Both the position numbers and the translations under genes were made by a program. Of a stretch of DNA of 64,000 nucleotides, positions 45,861 to 56,675 are shown piece after piece. How positions within the stretch are numbered: the first letter of the stretch is position 1; each line of letters opens with the position of its first letter. The notes below the pieces were generated by a model, which searched no databases, was not told the DNA's origin, and worked only from the letters and a program-made list of their open reading frames with translations. Source of the stretch: an uncultured Litoreibacter sp. (GTDB taxonomy: Bacteria; Pseudomonadota; Alphaproteobacteria; Rhodobacterales; Rhodobacteraceae); NCBI GenBank assembly GCA_947493265.1, contig CANLQL010000003.1, positions 750,485 through 814,484 on the forward strand. The letters run 5' to 3'.

Positions 45861-47054
45861 ATGATTGAAAAGTTCGATATTGTTGTCTCGGGTGGTGGGA
45901 TCGCCGGGCTGGTTGCTGCGTGCCTTTTTGGCACAGAGGGCAAACGGGTGCTGTGCGTCGATCCTGAAACCCCCGCCACGAATGCAACTTCTGAAGGTGC
46001 GGATTTGCGCAGCACGGCTTTGCTGCAACCTTCGATCCCGGTTCTGGAACGTGCAGGGCTTTGGCATGCGCTCGCCGACCATGCGACACCGCTGCAAACG
46101 ATGCGGATCATTGATGCGGGCGGGGACGGACCTGACCTGCGCAGCATGCGCGAATTTGATGCCGCCGACGTGTCCGACCTGCCTTTTGGTTGGAACCTTC
46201 CCAATTGGCTGCTGCGCCGGGAAATGCTGGCGCGCATCGACACGTTGCCCAATGTGTCGTTCCGCACCGGTGTCTCTACTACGCGGTTTTTCAGCCGCAT
46301 TCGGAATGCCAAGGTCTGGCTGAGTGATGGCACCAAGGTTGAGGCCCAACTTGTGATCGCAGCCGATGGCCGTCATTCAGTCCTGCGCGAGGCGGCGGGG
46401 ATCGACGTGACAACCAAACGCTATGGTCAAAAGGCACTGGCCTTTGCGGTGACGCATGACATCCCGCATGAAAACATCTCTACCGAAATTCATCGCACAG
46501 GCGGGCCGTTTACAACTGTTCCCCTGCCCGATTTCGAAGGCAAGCCCAGCTCTGCCATTGTTTGGATGGAAACCGGGCCGAAAGCCCAATCGCTATTTGC
46601 GATGGAAACGGGCCGGTTTGAGGCGGAAATGCTGGATCGATCCTGCGGAATCCTCGGGCCGATGCGCTTGGCAACCAAGCGCAGTATCTGGCCAATAATT
46701 TCGCAGATCGCCTCACAATTTTCGGCGCAACGCCTCGCTCTAGTGGCTGAGGCCGCGCATGTTGTTCCACCTATTGGTGCGCAAGGTTTGAACATGAGCC
46801 TTGCTGATCTTGGTTTGTTGCAGGAGCTGTCCTCAACCCATGGTCTAGGGGAAGCGCCCGGCTTGGACGCCTATAACACCGCGCGTCGGCGCGAAGCCCG
46901 ATTGCGTGTCACAGGGATCGATTTGCTGAACCGCACGTCCATGTCGGATCTTGAAGCTGTCAAATACCTGCGCAGCCTTGGGATCGGATTGCTGCATGAC
47001 ACCGTTCCAATCCGCAAAACGCTGATGGCGCTGGGCATGGGAACAAGAACCTAA
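45861..47054 (+). CDS. UbiH/UbiF/COQ6 family FAD-dependent hydroxylase
   Basis: A 397-residue flavin monooxygenase for a ring hydroxylation of ubiquinone. The FAD Rossmann motif is VVSGGGIAGLVAACLFG at residues 8-24, RSTALLQPSIPVLERAGLW is the family-specific segment near 50, VIAADGRHSVLREAAGI the DG motif near 170, and VAEAAHVVPPIGAQGLNMSLADLGLL the second FAD motif near 295, where the common GD is AE. Which of the C1, C5 or C6 positions it acts on cannot be read from sequence. Its stop interlocks with that of the aminotransferase (CTAA). Confidence 0.9.
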   Translation: MIEKFDIVVSGGGIAGLVAACLFGTEGKRVLCVDPETPATNATSEGADLRSTALLQPSIPVLERAGLWHALADHATPLQTMRIIDAGGDGPDLRSMREFDAADVSDLPFGWNLPNWLLRREMLARIDTLPNVSFRTGVSTTRFFSRIRNAKVWLSDGTKVEAQLVIAADGRHSVLREAAGIDVTTKRYGQKALAFAVTHDIPHENISTEIHRTGGPFTTVPLPDFEGKPSSAIVWMETGPKAQSLFAMETGRFEAEMLDRSCGILGPMRLATKRSIWPIISQIASQFSAQRLALVAEAAHVVPPIGAQGLNMSLADLGLLQELSSTHGLGEAPGLDAYNTARRREARLRVTGIDLLNRTSMSDLEAVKYLRSLGIGLLHDTVPIRKTLMALGMGTRT

Positions 47055-48178
47055 AGGACGTCGTCCAATACCGATTTGAGCGATGCCAATGTCGCGTCGG
47101 TATCATAAAGCTTGTCGAGACCGAAAAGACCCAAGCGGAATGTCCGGAAATCCTCCGGCTCGTCGCATTCCAGCGGAACACCTGCCGCAATTTGCATGCC
47201 TTTGGCGCTGAATTTTGATCCATTCTGGATCGCTGGGTCATCGGTATAGCTGACCACGACTCCAGGGGCACCAAACCCGTCAGCGGCAACAGATTTGATC
47301 CGGATTGAACGCAGATAGGCACGCACATCATCGCCAAGTTTCCATTGGGCATCGGCCAGTTTTTCGAAGCCATATTCGCGGGTTTCTTGCATCGTGTCGC
47401 GGAACGCGCGCAACGCATCGGTGGGCATCGTCGCGTGGTAGGCGTGGCCACCACCCTCATAGGTTTCCATGATCGACAGCCACTTTTTCAAATCGATTGC
47501 GAAACTGTCAGAGGTCGTATCGTCAATCTTTGTACGCGCACGAGCAGACATCATGACCAGGCCCGCGCAAGGCTGCGCCGACCAACCTTTCTGCGGGGCA
47601 GAGATCAGGACATCAACGCCTGTCGCCTTCATATCGACCCAGGCACAACCCGACGCGATGCAATCCAGAACCATCAGCGCGCCGACCTCATGGGCCGCGT
47701 CTGCCATGGCTTTGATGTAGTCGTTTGGCAAAATGACGCCTGCAGACGTTTCCACATGCGGGGCGAAGACCACGTCAGGTTTTTCTGAAAGTATTCGGGC
47801 GGTCACGTCTTCAATCGGGCACGGGGCGAACGGCGCGCGCGTGTCGTTGCCAGACTGGCGCGCTTTCATCACGACAGCTTCTGATGTGACACCACCCGCT
47901 TCGAAAATCTGGCTCCAGCGGTAGGAAAACCAGCCGTTGCGCACGACAAGTGCCTTACGGCCAGACGCAAATTGGCGTGCGACCGCTTCCATCCCAAATG
48001 TCCCGCCGCCTGGGATAACTGCGACGCTGTCGGCGTTGTAAACCTCTTTCAGCATGCCAGAGATATCGGTCATCACCTTCTGAAACACCTTTGACATGTG
48101 GTTCAAAGAGCGGTCGGTAAACACAACCGAAAATTCCCGCAAACCATCCGGGTCGACTGTTTTGAGCAAGGCTGACAT
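47051..48178 (-). CDS. Class V (alanine-glyoxylate type) aminotransferase
   Basis: A 375-residue PLP enzyme. VAVIPGGGTFGMEAVARQF near residue 55 binds the phosphate, MVLDCIASGCAWVDMKATGVDVLISAPQKGWSAQP holds the PLP Asp and the Schiff-base Lys (in PQKGW, near 198), and later HATMPTDALRAFRDTM is family-like. Related enzymes use alanine, serine or aspartate with glyoxylate; the substrate here is unknown. ATG at 48178 follows GGAGAT. Next to two Lrp/AsnC genes, one of which could regulate it. Confidence 0.88.
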   Translation of the reverse strand: MSALLKTVDPDGLREFSVVFTDRSLNHMSKVFQKVMTDISGMLKEVYNADSVAVIPGGGTFGMEAVARQFASGRKALVVRNGWFSYRWSQIFEAGGVTSEAVVMKARQSGNDTRAPFAPCPIEDVTARILSEKPDVVFAPHVETSAGVILPNDYIKAMADAAHEVGALMVLDCIASGCAWVDMKATGVDVLISAPQKGWSAQPCAGLVMMSARARTKIDDTTSDSFAIDLKKWLSIMETYEGGGHAYHATMPTDALRAFRDTMQETREYGFEKLADAQWKLGDDVRAYLRSIRIKSVAADGFGAPGVVVSYTDDPAIQNGSKFSAKGMQIAAGVPLECDEPEDFRTFRLGLFGLDKLYDTDATLASLKSVLDDVL

Positions 48179-48330
48179 GGGGTATCTCCGATTTCTGAAT
48201 GCCTTTTGCGTACCCAATCACCCCCTCATTTGCACGGTCTATCTGGGTATACCGAATGGGGTTTTGCCCGGATTTTCCACAGGGCGTTTCCGTTCGGAAA
48301 TAAATTCTCTGGAGGGCGGATTTTTTGAGA

Positions 48331-48789
48331 TTAAGACGCGATGGGGCCCAACAAACGCTCTTCGCTAAGCAACACATTAGCTTCCACATCGCCCACACCG
48401 GGCAAGGTCATGATCCTGCGCCGCAATACGCGTTCAAAATCCGACAAGTTCCGCGCAACCACACGAAGCCGGTAATCATATAGCCCTAGAACATGCTGCA
48501 CTGTCTGCACTTCCGGGATAGCGGTGACGGCACGTTCAAAGTCTTCAAGGCTGACCCGCCCTTTCGTGGCCAGTTTCACCCCCAGAAACACCGTAACTTC
48601 GAACCCCAGGGCTTCTGCATCAAGATCAAGTTTGCGGCCCGTCAAAACCCCTGCATCCTGCAACTTCTTGATCCGCCGCCATGTTGCAGGTTGCGACAGT
48701 CCCAGCGCGTCACCAATGGCACCGGCGCTTTGGGTCGCATCCACGCTGAGGGCGCGCAAAATTTCCAGATCCGTTGCATCAAAATTCAC
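48331..48789 (-). CDS. Lrp/AsnC family regulator (second of a tandem pair)
   Basis: A 152-residue regulator. DATDLEILRALSVDATQSAGAIGDALGLSQPATWRRIKKLQDAGVL is the helix-turn-helix region (residues 4-48), followed by the RAM ligand domain (VQTVQHVLGLYDYRLRVVARNLSDFERVLRRRIMTLPGV). It overlaps the upstream paralogue by 4 bp, so the two are co-translated and may form mixed oligomers. Downstream, after 152 bp, is the class V aminotransferase gene. Confidence 0.92.
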   Translation of the reverse strand: MNFDATDLEILRALSVDATQSAGAIGDALGLSQPATWRRIKKLQDAGVLTGRKLDLDAEALGFEVTVFLGVKLATKGRVSLEDFERAVTAIPEVQTVQHVLGLYDYRLRVVARNLSDFERVLRRRIMTLPGVGDVEANVLLSEERLLGPIAS

Positions 48790-49241
48790 AGCGGCAAAGT
48801 CTCCGCGGTTTTGATCGTTGCGACGTGCATCAGTGCTTCGAGCTCCGCAATATGGGGCAAGGTCAGGATTTGATCCCGGTAGAGCCGCTGGTAATCCGCC
48901 ATATCACGGGCGACGACCGAAAGCCTGACATCGACCCGGCCCAGAAAGGTTTGGATTGCCAATACTTCGGGAATTTTTCGGGCGGCTGCGATAAATTCGT
49001 CAAAGGCACGCGGTTGCGTTTTGTCGAGGGTGAAACGCAGCGACACTTCAACCGCGTAGCCTAGTTTACCCCAATCGATCCCCATATACTGGCCCCGCAC
49101 GACACCTGCACGTTTCAGGCGTTCGATGCGGCGTGCAACCGTTGCCGCCTGAATATTGCACCGTTCCGCCAATTCTGAAATCGGGGCACTGGGGTCCGAC
49201 TGCATTAGGCGCAGAATACGGCGATCAACGTCATCAAGCAT
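48786..49241 (-). CDS. Lrp/AsnC family regulator (first of a tandem pair)
   Basis: A 151-residue paralogue of its downstream neighbour. DVDRRILRLMQSDPSAPISELAERCNIQAATVARRIERLKRAGVVRG covers the DNA-binding domain, and VLAIQTFLGRVDVRLSVVARDMADYQRLYRDQILTLPHI the RAM domain. It is divergent from ilvC with 135 bp between the two starts. A TTTCAATT-N7-AATTGAAA dyad lies 14 bp upstream of its ATG, on the -35 of the predicted ilvC promoter, which suggests autoregulation and control of branched-chain amino-acid synthesis. Confidence 0.92.
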   Translation of the reverse strand: MLDDVDRRILRLMQSDPSAPISELAERCNIQAATVARRIERLKRAGVVRGQYMGIDWGKLGYAVEVSLRFTLDKTQPRAFDEFIAAARKIPEVLAIQTFLGRVDVRLSVVARDMADYQRLYRDQILTLPHIAELEALMHVATIKTAETLPL

Positions 49242-49254
49242 AAAAATAGTGATC

Positions 49255-49271
49255 TTTCAATTTTTAACGAA

Positions 49272-49277
<6 letters not shown>
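49255..49277. promoter_or_regulatory. Dyad TTTCAATT-N7-AATTGAAA between lrp and ilvC
   Basis: Perfect 8-bp arms separated by tttaacg, A/T-rich as Lrp-type sites are. It lies 14 bp before the lrp start codon and its right arm contains the TTGAAA -35 of the predicted ilvC promoter. Confidence 0.6.
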
Positions 49278-50399
<1,122 letters not shown>

Positions 50400-50431
50400 T
50401 TTCGCCCAACGACTTAGGCTTTGTCCTATTG

Positions 50432-50460
50432 AAAGGGTCCGCGCAGGCGGGCCCTTTTTC
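50432..50460 (+). terminator. Rho-independent terminator of ilvC
   Basis: An 11-bp stem aaagggtccgc / gcgggcccttt (one wobble pair) with a GCAG tetraloop and a TTTTT tail, 32 bp after the ilvC stop. Confidence 0.9.
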
Positions 50461-50548
50461 GTGCGCGATCAGGTTTTTTGCCCAGTTTTAGTTTTTCTTA
50501 ACCAGAAATAGCGAGTTTGAGCCAAATCGCGCTGAACTCGGAGAAAGC

Positions 50549-51397
50549 ATGCGCCACGCCCGCTTGTTGAATGAGACGTTACGCCGTCGGGGAAATTTTA
50601 TCCTGACCAGTCTGGGCCTGCGGGAGAAGGGTTTTTATACGCCCTACAACTACCTTGATACGGTGGATTGGGCCCAGCAGCCCTACCCTGCGATCACGCG
50701 GGTGTTCGAGGAAAATCTGGCCGCGTTCTACGACTTCCTGGACACAATTAGTTCTAACGAGGCCGCCCTCACAAAAACCGCCTCTACGCCGGGGCAGCCT
50801 GCCTGGAACACCCGCTTCATTTCGGCCCTTGATGGGGCGGCGATTTATTCAGGTATCGCGAAATTCAGGCCGTCCAAGATTGTCGAGATCGGGTCCGGCA
50901 CGTCCACCCATTTCATGATGCGGGCCATTGAGGACCATGCTCTGACAACAGAGGTGACCTGCATAGACCCCGCGCCGCGTGCAGATATTACCGCATTGGA
51001 CGTGGTGTTCCACCGCCGGGTTCTAAGTCCTGATGACGTGGGCAATTTTGAGCGACTTGGCGCGGGTGACGTCTTATTTGTCGACAGCAGCCATATCCTG
51101 CAACAGGGGTTCGATGTCGACATAATCCTCAACCGTATTCTCCCGGTGCTCAGACCCGGTGTGATCGTGCATTTCCACGATATTTTCCTGCCCTATGGCT
51201 ATCAGACACCGTGGCAAAGCCACCGCTTCAACGAACAGACCGCGCTTGTCAGCTGGTTGATTACCGGGAAACTACGGCCGCTCTTTGCCAGTTATTACAT
51301 GTGGCGCGACCACTCAGATGCGGTCAGGAATTGTTGCCCGCAGCTTTTTTTGGGCGGTGCGGGAAATGGCGGGACAGTTTGGTTGGAAATCACCTAA
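50549..51397 (+). CDS. Class I SAM-dependent methyltransferase
   Basis: A 282-residue protein. KIVEIGSGTSTHFMMRAIED near residue 110 is SAM motif I, TCIDPAPRAD near 136 motif II, and DVLFVDSSHILQQGFDVDIILNRILPVLRPGVIVHFHDIFLP near 172-213 follows the Methyltransf_24 pattern, where the His-Asp of FHDIFLP is typical. The substrate is unknown; relatives occur in polysaccharide and secondary-metabolite settings. GGAG precedes the ATG. It stands as a single gene between the ilvC terminator and an EamA transporter. Confidence 0.85.
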   Translation: MRHARLLNETLRRRGNFILTSLGLREKGFYTPYNYLDTVDWAQQPYPAITRVFEENLAAFYDFLDTISSNEAALTKTASTPGQPAWNTRFISALDGAAIYSGIAKFRPSKIVEIGSGTSTHFMMRAIEDHALTTEVTCIDPAPRADITALDVVFHRRVLSPDDVGNFERLGAGDVLFVDSSHILQQGFDVDIILNRILPVLRPGVIVHFHDIFLPYGYQTPWQSHRFNEQTALVSWLITGKLRPLFASYYMWRDHSDAVRNCCPQLFLGGAGNGGTVWLEIT

Positions 51398-51448
51398 GCA
51401 GGCAAATTCCCCATCGCTGAGGGAAACAGTTTGATGTAGGCCTTGGGC

Positions 51449-52372
51449 ATGACAACAGCTTCCCCTAGCAATCCCGGTGCGCTGAACTGGTTTTTGATCA
51501 TTTGCCTTGGTGTGATCTGGGGCGGTGCCTTCATGAGCGTACGTTTGTCGCTGGACGGGTTTGGACCCTGGACGGTCGCCGCGTTACGTGTCGCCATCGC
51601 AACGCTTGCATTGGCGGTGATCGGGGCCGCGCTTGGGCAAGGCCTGAACAAGGTTACGACCCTGCGGCAATGGGTGTTTTCAGCAATCGTTGGTGCGGGC
51701 GCGATTGCGCTGCCATTTATCCTGCTTAGCCTTGGGCAGCAATTTGTACCCTCCGCCTTTGCGGGCGTTGCCATGGGGGCCGTTCCATTGCTGGTTCTTC
51801 CGGTTGTGGCCATCTTCTCGCCCGAGGAAGGGATTGGCCCGCGACGTATCGCAGGGATGCTTTTGGGGTTCGTCGGCATCGCAGTTCTGATTGGGCCCGG
51901 TGCAATTGAAAGCAGCGGATCACCCTATGAAGGCTTCGGCCGGATTGCCTGCCTGTTGGCCGCGGCATGCTATGCCTGTGGGTCGGTGGTAACACGCCGC
52001 GCACCTGCGATGCCCCCGATCGCTTTTGCGACCGCGTCATTGCTGGTGGCGGCGCTGATTACGGTACCTTTGGCCCTTTGGTTGGAAGGTGTGCCAAGGG
52101 AATTTCCGACCGTACCGACCGCAGCACTTCTTTACGCAGCGTTGGGGCCAACCGCGCTGGCCGCAGTCATTCGTGTGCATGTGATCACCACCGCGGGGTC
52201 GCTGTTCATGAGCCTGACCAGCTACATGGTGCCAATTTGGTCGGTGATCTTGGGGGCGACACTGTTGGGCGAAACACTCAGGCCCGCATTGTTCGTGGCA
52301 CTTGCGATTATTCTGGCCGGGATTTGTCTGAGCCAAAGCAGAGCTTTAGCGGGCCTTCTGCGCAAACGCTAA
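51449..52372 (+). CDS. EamA (DMT superfamily) transporter
   Basis: A 307-residue protein with ten hydrophobic helices in two EamA repeats: first repeat from [35 protein letters not shown], second from [22 protein letters not shown]. Such proteins usually export amino acids or small metabolites; the substrate is not predictable. ATG at 51449 is chosen over a TTG six bases earlier. Its stop interlocks with that of glmM in a CTAA. Confidence 0.87.
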   Translation: MTTASPSNPGALNWFLIICLGVIWGGAFMSVRLSLDGFGPWTVAALRVAIATLALAVIGAALGQGLNKVTTLRQWVFSAIVGAGAIALPFILLSLGQQFVPSAFAGVAMGAVPLLVLPVVAIFSPEEGIGPRRIAGMLLGFVGIAVLIGPGAIESSGSPYEGFGRIACLLAAACYACGSVVTRRAPAMPPIAFATASLLVAALITVPLALWLEGVPREFPTVPTAALLYAALGPTALAAVIRVHVITTAGSLFMSLTSYMVPIWSVILGATLLGETLRPALFVALAIILAGICLSQSRALAGLLRKR

Positions 52373-53712
52373 ACGACGCTTTCCACCACCGAGACGATGT
52401 TGTCCACAACTTCACTCAGCAATTTCTCATCGTCGCTTTCCGCCATGACGCGGATGAGCTGCTCAGTACCGGATTTGCGGATCAATAGCCGCCCATTGCC
52501 TTTTAAACGGAGTTCGCCATCCGCAATCGCGGCTTTGACTTCGGGTGTTTCAAGGGGCGTCAAACCGAGTTCATAGCGAACGTTTTTCAGCATTTGCGGA
52601 ACCGGTGTGAACTGCCGGGCCAAGGCGCTGGCCGGTTTGCCGGTTTGCACCATCGCTGCCAGGTATTGCAGGCCTGCCATCAGCCCATCGCCGGTCGTGG
52701 CGTAGTCTGTCATCACGATATGGCCCGATTGCTCCCCGCCGAGGTTATAGCCGCCTTTGCGCATTGCCTCGACCACGTAGCGGTCACCGACAAGCGTGCG
52801 TTCCAGACGCAAGCCTTTGGCTTCAAGATGTTTTTCCAAACCAAGATTGGACATAACAGTCGCCACCAATGCCCCGCCGTGCAGCTTACCTGCGTCGGCC
52901 CAAAGCCCTGCAAGCAATGCCATAAGCTGATCGCCATCGGCAACTGTCCCGGTTTCATCCAGGATCATCACCCGGTCAGCATCGCCATCGAGGCAAATGC
53001 CCACATCTGCCCCATGCGCAATAATCGTTTCCGCGGCGGCCTTCACGTTTGTCGACCCGCAGCCTTCGTTGATGTTGAAGCCGTTGGGCGAAACGCCCAC
53101 CTCGATCACTTCGGCACCAAGTTCCCACAGTACTTCTGGCGCGGTTTTGTAGGCGGCGCCGTTGGCGCAGTCGATGACGACCTTCAAACCGTCCAAACGC
53201 ATGCCATGCGGGAAAGTTGATTTTACCCGTTCGTTGTAGCGAAATCTGCCATCGTAAATATGCTTTGCACGTCCGATATTCTGCGCTTGTGACGGCGCGA
53301 TCTCGGTTTCGAGAAGCGCTTCGATATCGGATTCGGCCTGATCGGAAAGCTTGAACCCGTCGGGGCCAAAGAACTTGATGCCATTGTCGTAATGCGGGTT
53401 GTGAGAGGCTGAAATCATCACTCCCACATCCGCACGCATCGACGTTGTAAGTAGCCCCACCGCAGGTGTCGGAACCGGGCCCAAAAGAAGGACATTCATC
53501 CCGGTGGAGGTAAATCCAGCCGTCAACGCATTCTCAAACATATAGCCCGACAACCGCGTGTCTTTGCCAATCACCACGCGGTGCACGTTGGATCCATCCC
53601 GCCGGAAATATCGACCCGCTGCAGCCCCCAAACGCAAGGCCATTTCAGCGGTCATCGGATAGGTATTGGCCTGACCGCGTACGCCGTCGGTTCCAAACAT
53701 CTTTCTGCTCAT
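52369..53712 (-). CDS. glmM: Phosphoglucosamine mutase
   Basis: Converts glucosamine-6-phosphate to glucosamine-1-phosphate for cell-wall precursors; 447 residues. [11 protein letters not shown] is at the start, the phosphoserine loop [20 protein letters not shown] near 97-116, the metal loop [14 protein letters not shown] near 242, [10 protein letters not shown] near 327 and the phosphate-binding [14 protein letters not shown] near 412. It follows folP on the same strand after 51 bp, so glmM is last in a folB-folP-glmM unit. Confidence 0.97.
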   Translation of the reverse strand: MSRKMFGTDGVRGQANTYPMTAEMALRLGAAAGRYFRRDGSNVHRVVIGKDTRLSGYMFENALTAGFTSTGMNVLLLGPVPTPAVGLLTTSMRADVGVMISASHNPHYDNGIKFFGPDGFKLSDQAESDIEALLETEIAPSQAQNIGRAKHIYDGRFRYNERVKSTFPHGMRLDGLKVVIDCANGAAYKTAPEVLWELGAEVIEVGVSPNGFNINEGCGSTNVKAAAETIIAHGADVGICLDGDADRVMILDETGTVADGDQLMALLAGLWADAGKLHGGALVATVMSNLGLEKHLEAKGLRLERTLVGDRYVVEAMRKGGYNLGGEQSGHIVMTDYATTGDGLMAGLQYLAAMVQTGKPASALARQFTPVPQMLKNVRYELGLTPLETPEVKAAIADGELRLKGNGRLLIRKSGTEQLIRVMAESDDEKLLSEVVDNIVSVVESVV

Positions 53713-53763
53713 CTCAGCGGCCCTCTTGCCTGCCCGCGCGTTTATTCCGCGGTGCTTTATCTC

Positions 53764-54780
53764 TTATTTCGCGTCCAGCCCGAGTGTCGCTTTCCAGAGC
53801 GCAACGGCCTGATGATGCATCTCTATATCATGGATGCGAAGCATCTGAACACCCTGTCTAAGCCCCTCCAGACCAACCGCTACAGAGCCCGGACCGCGGA
53901 GGCTGGCATCAGGTTGGTCCGAGATCGACCCGATGAACTTCTTGCGCGATACACCCAGCAATATCGGGCAGCCTAAACTGTGAAACAGACTGAGACCACG
54001 GATCAGTTGCAGATTGTGGGATTGTGTTTTTCCGAACCCGATGCCGGGATCAATCGCAATGTTTTCTCGTTTGACCCCTGCAGCGACCGCATGATCCACC
54101 CGTGCCTCCAGTTCGTCGTAGACATCCAGCAGAACATCTTCGTATTGCGGGGCGTTTTGCATGGTTTGCGGATCACCTTGGGCGTGCATCAGAACTATGG
54201 GCACGTTACGTTCGGCGGCAAGGCCCGCCATATTCGGATCAAACGTGAAAGCGGACACATCGTTAATGATTGTCGCCCCCACATCCAACGCAGCCCGCGC
54301 CACGTCCGATTTGCGCGTATCAACAGAGATCGGTGCTTTAAGCCCAGCGCTACGGGAAGCAATGATCACGGGCGCAATTCGCGCAATTTCATCGGGAATC
54401 GCGACGGTCTGTGCGCCCGGCCGGGTGCTTTCGCCGCCAATATCAATGATCTCGGCCCCTGCCCTGGCCATCGCCGTGATATGCACCGCTGCATGGTCAG
54501 GATCAAAAAATTTGCCGCCGTCAGAAAAGCTGTCGGGCGTGGCATTCAGGATGCCCATCAATTTGGGCTGTGCCATCGACAGGCCAGCAAAATCGGCGCG
54601 GCTTGAGGTGAGCCTTCCCAAGATGTCGGAGGGCACGTCGCTAGCTGCAATCAACCTGCGTTTTCCAGACCTTTCAATTGTCTCCACCCGGTCGAACCAC
54701 AACGCAGTTCCGGCAAGCGAAACGGCCTCGGACGTACGGGAGAGATCAGATTGAACGATAGGTCTGTAATAGACGCGCAT
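53764..54780 (-). CDS. folP: Dihydropteroate synthase with N-terminal extension
   Basis: Joins p-aminobenzoate to dihydropterin pyrophosphate in folate synthesis. It has 338 residues against about 280 usual. The core starts near residue 74 with MGILNATPDSFSDGG, then ISVDTRKSDVARAALDVGATIINDVSAF, IAIDPGIGFGKTQSHNLQLI and LGVSRKKFIG. The first 70 residues (PIVQSDLSRTSEAVSLAGTALWFDRVE...) are an extension also present in related species. It follows folB after 14 bp. Confidence 0.95.
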   Translation of the reverse strand: MRVYYRPIVQSDLSRTSEAVSLAGTALWFDRVETIERSGKRRLIAASDVPSDILGRLTSSRADFAGLSMAQPKLMGILNATPDSFSDGGKFFDPDHAAVHITAMARAGAEIIDIGGESTRPGAQTVAIPDEIARIAPVIIASRSAGLKAPISVDTRKSDVARAALDVGATIINDVSAFTFDPNMAGLAAERNVPIVLMHAQGDPQTMQNAPQYEDVLLDVYDELEARVDHAVAAGVKRENIAIDPGIGFGKTQSHNLQLIRGLSLFHSLGCPILLGVSRKKFIGSISDQPDASLRGPGSVAVGLEGLRQGVQMLRIHDIEMHHQAVALWKATLGLDAK

Positions 54781-54794
54781 TTCGACCCCGTTGA

Positions 54795-55733
54795 TCAGTC
54801 TGAAATGGTTTCCAAGACTGCAGCTTTACCGGACAACAAATCGGCACCGCTGATCTGCTGACCAGGTCCAGAAACAGCATTGCTGAGCGTAAACCGCCCC
54901 GCCGCGTTAAACTCATCTGCAAACCAATCCGCCAAGGCGCTGGCCTTCATCTGGCTCAGATCAGGGCCATCGGTCGCGTCCAGAACGATCTTCGAAGGGG
55001 CCCAAACACTGATTTGGTCATGCTTCATGGCCCAATCCAGTTCTGTTCGCGTGCTCACGACAACGCACCGTTTGTCCAGTGCAGCCAAGACCCAAGCGTT
55101 CTGTTCGATGCCTAGCAGGTCGATGCGCCGTTGCGCCGCCGGATGGTCCGCGGATGGCAGCGTCGCTTCGCCCTCAGACACACAAAGGACAAGCGGAACG
55201 CCTGTCGCGGCCAATATATCAAGGTATTTTGAAAGATCTTGGTCCTGAAGAATGTCGTTGCCCAGATACGCCACCAAGGGGCGTACGGCCAAATCTTCTT
55301 CCGAGACGGCGCTAACCGCCTGACGTTCGCGCACGATTTCCACGCCCAAAGCACCCGGACCCCGGTCCAGCTTCTCGATCCGTACGAAAACGCGGGACGC
55401 GCGCGGGTCCAGCAAAACGCTCTCGGCCACACGCTCTGCCAGAGTTTCCAGCAGGTTGAGACGCTCCGAATTGAGTTCCCGGTCGATAGCGTCCGTGATC
55501 ACGTCATAGGACAGGATTTTGTCGACATCATCGTCGAGCCCGTCAGGGATCCGCACTTCAACAACGACATTGAAGCAAATCCGTTGGGTCGTGCCGCGTT
55601 CGGCCTGAAACGCCCCAATCTCTACTTCCCGGATATGATCGCGCAGCGAGATACGGTCGAGAAGGTTCGGACCTGAGGTTGCCTCCGAACGGTCCGAGGG
55701 ATGAGAAAAGGCCAATCTGATGTCTGAGGTCAC
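54795..55733 (-). CDS. folB: Dihydroneopterin aldolase with long C-terminal extension
   Basis: Cleaves dihydroneopterin in folate synthesis. Residues 25-135 are FolB: LLDRISLRDHIREVEIGAFQAERGTTQRICFNVVVEV, LSYDVITDAI, LLETLAERVAESVL and a catalytic Lys in RIEKLDRG. Beyond residue 150 lie about 160 residues not found in the roughly 120-residue enzyme, with an SADHPAAQRRIDLLGIEQNAWVLAALDKRCVVVSTRTELDWAMKHD region; I do not recognise it, and it lacks folK motifs. The start is GTG, with no ATG nearby. First gene of the folB-folP-glmM unit. Confidence 0.87.
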   Translation of the reverse strand: MTSDIRLAFSHPSDRSEATSGPNLLDRISLRDHIREVEIGAFQAERGTTQRICFNVVVEVRIPDGLDDDVDKILSYDVITDAIDRELNSERLNLLETLAERVAESVLLDPRASRVFVRIEKLDRGPGALGVEIVRERQAVSAVSEEDLAVRPLVAYLGNDILQDQDLSKYLDILAATGVPLVLCVSEGEATLPSADHPAAQRRIDLLGIEQNAWVLAALDKRCVVVSTRTELDWAMKHDQISVWAPSKIVLDATDGPDLSQMKASALADWFADEFNAAGRFTLSNAVSGPGQQISGADLLSGKAAVLETISD

Positions 55734-55859
55734 GCGCGCACCGCCCGGTTTCTTGTCATATGCCCATGTCCTAGCATGCCAAGGTGGTGCTGGACGGTGA
55801 AAACCGTCCCGCAGGCGCTCAATTAAGACATTACCATTGGGATCAGGGCGGTGATCTGG

Positions 55860-56522
55860 CTAGGACGCGCTGTAAAACAAGTGCACGCCGTGCTTTGCAG
55901 TGCGGCGGAACGACTTGGCCCAACGTGGGTTCACGGCCGTGGTGTGATAGTAGGTTGCGCCCCCAGACAACACGCGCGGCGCGCCGTCCAGCATAAGCCG
56001 GGCGATCTTGCCGACCCGCTGATGCGCTTTCAATTCGCGCACGATTTCCGGGTGGCCATCACAGGTGTAGGTGAACTGGCAGGCGTATTTCCGACCTGTG
56101 CCCTGATTGACCACAGCGCAGACAGAGTCCGGAAATTTCGGCGATGCGACACGGTTCAGAATAACCTCCGCAACCGCGATCTGACCTTTGACAGATTCAC
56201 CACGTGCTTCGAAATACAATGCTTCTGTCAAACAATGCCAATCCGGGCCGCCATCGGCCACAGGCATCGCAGCGAGCGAAGATTTCGAGATATTCAGAGG
56301 ATCACGCTGACGCGGCTTCTTCGTCACGGTCCGGGCCAGATTGGCCAAACGTTTAGGTTGAGCCGCCTGGAGCGCTGTCCGCTCTGTCGATGCCAACTGA
56401 AGCACAGCAGCTGAATACCCAGCTGTCGGATCGTTTGACGTTGATGCGACACTATCTGCTTGCACGGCAAGGGCCGGCAACACTAACCACGCTGCAACCA
56501 GCGCACACTTTTTAAAATTCAT
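55860..56522 (-). CDS. SleB-type cell wall hydrolase, exported
   Basis: A 220-residue protein with a signal peptide (MNFKKCALVAAWLVLPALAVQA). The Hydrolase_2/SleB domain is at about residues 95-215: LTEALYFEARGESVKGQIAVAEVILNRVASPKFPDSVCAVVNQG with the catalytic Glu in EARGE, then CQFTYTCDGHPE and GATYYHTTAVNPRW. It probably cleaves peptidoglycan glycan strands. A Ser/Thr/Ala linker precedes the domain. It stands as a single gene; the 153 bp upstream shows no clear promoter. Confidence 0.9.
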   Translation of the reverse strand: MNFKKCALVAAWLVLPALAVQADSVASTSNDPTAGYSAAVLQLASTERTALQAAQPKRLANLARTVTKKPRQRDPLNISKSSLAAMPVADGGPDWHCLTEALYFEARGESVKGQIAVAEVILNRVASPKFPDSVCAVVNQGTGRKYACQFTYTCDGHPEIVRELKAHQRVGKIARLMLDGAPRVLSGGATYYHTTAVNPRWAKSFRRTAKHGVHLFYSAS

Positions 56523-56675
56523 CCCCTAGGCCTTCCGACACACAAGTTCTGCAGCAATTTAATTCAACAGAGCATATAGTGTCGTGCCATAAAAACGTCC
56601 AGCAGGTGCCATGCAATGACCACAATCAGCGGAAAATTGCTGGAATCTCTGGCTTTGGGGACCGTTTAGACCGAT

